Positions 5,093 to 5,849 of a DNA stretch of 5,849 nucleotides are shown here, piece by piece (within the stretch, counting starts at the first letter, position 1; every line of letters starts with the position of its first letter). Source of the stretch: an uncultured Verrucomicrobiota bacterium (GTDB lineage Bacteria; Verrucomicrobiota; Verrucomicrobiae; Opitutales; Opitutaceae); assembly GCA_946481225.1 (NCBI GenBank), contig CAMLNJ010000222.1, positions 1 through 5,849 on the forward strand, given 5' to 3'. The notes below the pieces were generated by a model, which had not been told where the DNA came from, did not search any database, and was given only the letters and a program-made list of their open reading frames with translations. A program made the position numbers and the translations under genes.

Positions 5093-5849
5093 TTACTTCT
5101 TCAGCCCGGCGCAGAACTCCGCGAGGCGGGTGACGCCCTTCTGGATGATCTCGTCGCTCGTGGCGTAGCTGAGGCGCAGGTAGCCCTCGGCGCCGAAGGC
5201 CGAGCCATGCACCGCGGCGACCTTCTTCTGGTCGAGGAGCTGCGTGCAGAAGGCCTCGGAGGTGAGGCCGAAGCTCGAGATATTCGGGAAGAGGTAGAAC
5301 GCGCCCTCGGCGAGGAGGCACTTGATGCCAGGGATCTTGTTCAGCTCGGCGTGCAGGAACTTCCGGCGGCGGTCGAAGGCCACGAGCATCTGCGCGAGCG
5401 CGGCCTGGGTCTTGTCGCGCTCCTTGAGGGCGGCGAGCGCGCCATACTGCGCGAAGGTGGTCGCGTTGCTCGTCATCTGGCTTTGCAGCTCGGCGATGGC
5501 CTTGGCGATGGGCGCGGGGGCGACGGTCGTGCCGAGGCGCCAGCCGGTCATGGCGTAGGTCTTGGCGAAGCCGGAGACGATGATCGTGCGGGCCTCGACG
5601 TCCTTCGAGAAGGTGGCCGGAGCGACGTGCTTCGCGCCGTCGTAGGTGAGGTGCTCGTAGATCTCGTCGGAGAGAATGTAGAGGTTGTGCTTCATCGCCA
5701 CGGCGACGATGGCCTCCATCTCGGCGCGGGTGTAGACGGCGCCGGTGGGGTTCGAGGGCGAGTTGAGGACGAGCAGGCGGGTGCGCGGGGTGATCGCGGC
5801 CTCGAGCTGGGCGGGCGTGAGGCGGAAGCCGGTCGTGTCGTCGGCGAGC
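5093..5849 (-). CDS. Aspartate-type aminotransferase, class I/II, N-terminus outside window
   Basis: This is a PLP-dependent fold-type I aminotransferase. Only the C-terminal 251 residues are present; the reading frame continues off the right edge, and roughly 150 residues are missing compared with a normal enzyme of about 400. Visible in order (numbered from the first full codon) are NSPSNPTGAVY (29-39) with the PLP-contacting Asn, SDEIYEHLTYDG (60-71) with the Asp that pairs with the pyridine nitrogen and the conserved Tyr, the Schiff-base lysine K96 in GFAKTYAMTGWRLG, and the substrate-carboxylate arginine R225 in YLRLSYATS. The AKxxAMTGWR form is typical of the Thermus-like aspartate aminotransferase branch (AspB/AspC). 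The substrate could also include prephenate or other amino acids; the region that would help decide is outside the window. The ATG at 5719 is internal, not a start. Codons are almost uniformly C- or G-ending (AAG, GAG, ATC), suggesting high expression. It ends at TAA and converges on the paralog pair. Confidence 0.93.
   Translation of the reverse strand, partial: LADDTTGFRLTPAQLEAAITPRTRLLVLNSPSNPTGAVYTRAEMEAIVAVAMKHNLYILSDEIYEHLTYDGAKHVAPATFSKDVEARTIIVSGFAKTYAMTGWRLGTTVAPAPIAKAIAELQSQMTSNATTFAQYGALAALKERDKTQAALAQMLVAFDRRRKFLHAELNKIPGIKCLLAEGAFYLFPNISSFGLTSEAFCTQLLDQKKVAAVHGSAFGAEGYLRLSYATSDEIIQKGVTRLAEFCAGLKK

Noticed and set aside
5580..5600. Alanine instead of serine before the catalytic lysine of the aminotransferase as a defect
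   Set aside because: The AAK/FAK form before AMTGWR is normal in Thermus-like aspartate aminotransferases, so it is not a sign of loss of function.
1..5849. CRISPR arrays, tRNA or rRNA genes, insertion sequences, attachment sites
   Set aside because: I saw no spaced direct repeats, no cloverleaf or rRNA-like segments, no transposase or integrase motifs and no terminal inverted repeats with target duplications.

Overview
The window is GC-rich throughout and carries long spurious open frames on both strands, which is what a genome with strongly GC-biased third codon positions produces. The gene content (a menC-menE pair with a short-form MenE, a UPF0173 metallo-hydrolase, N-terminally anchored alanine/proline-rich proteins of unknown function, and a Thermus-like class I aminotransferase) together with the base composition suggests a verrucomicrobial genome, perhaps Opitutaceae. 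That placement is an inference from style, not proven by any marker gene here.

Layout: positions 1-78 are a short stretch with two compact hairpins beyond the end of menE. Positions 79-2306 hold two minus-strand genes in the order menC then menE, overlapping by 19 bp. They encode consecutive steps of menaquinone (vitamin K2) synthesis: o-succinylbenzoate synthase, then o-succinylbenzoate-CoA ligase. A 126-bp divergent spacer (2307-2432) separates menC from a plus-strand UPF0173-type metal-dependent hydrolase (2433-3113). After a 118-bp spacer come two plus-strand genes of unknown function (3232-4098 and 4095-4994). They overlap by 4 bp (GTGA) and are clearly diverged tandem copies of each other, each with one N-terminal hydrophobic segment followed by an extracytoplasmic domain. 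They converge on a minus-strand aspartate-type aminotransferase (5093-5849) whose N-terminal part lies beyond the right edge. A strong intrinsic terminator (hairpin 5003-5026 with a T-rich tail on the minus strand) sits between the convergent genes.

Functionally, MenC and MenE act in one pathway and look translationally coupled. The hydrolase and the aminotransferase have no evident link to menaquinone. The least understood part is the pair of anchored paralogs, whose tight overlap suggests they are made together. Two other points stand out. A heptanucleotide tandem repeat lies inside menC at the junction of its two domains. Also, the two downstream overlapping genes (menE and the second paralog) start with GTG 4 nt after a clear GGAGG, while none of the three genes with an untranslated 5' side has a recognisable Shine-Dalgarno sequence.
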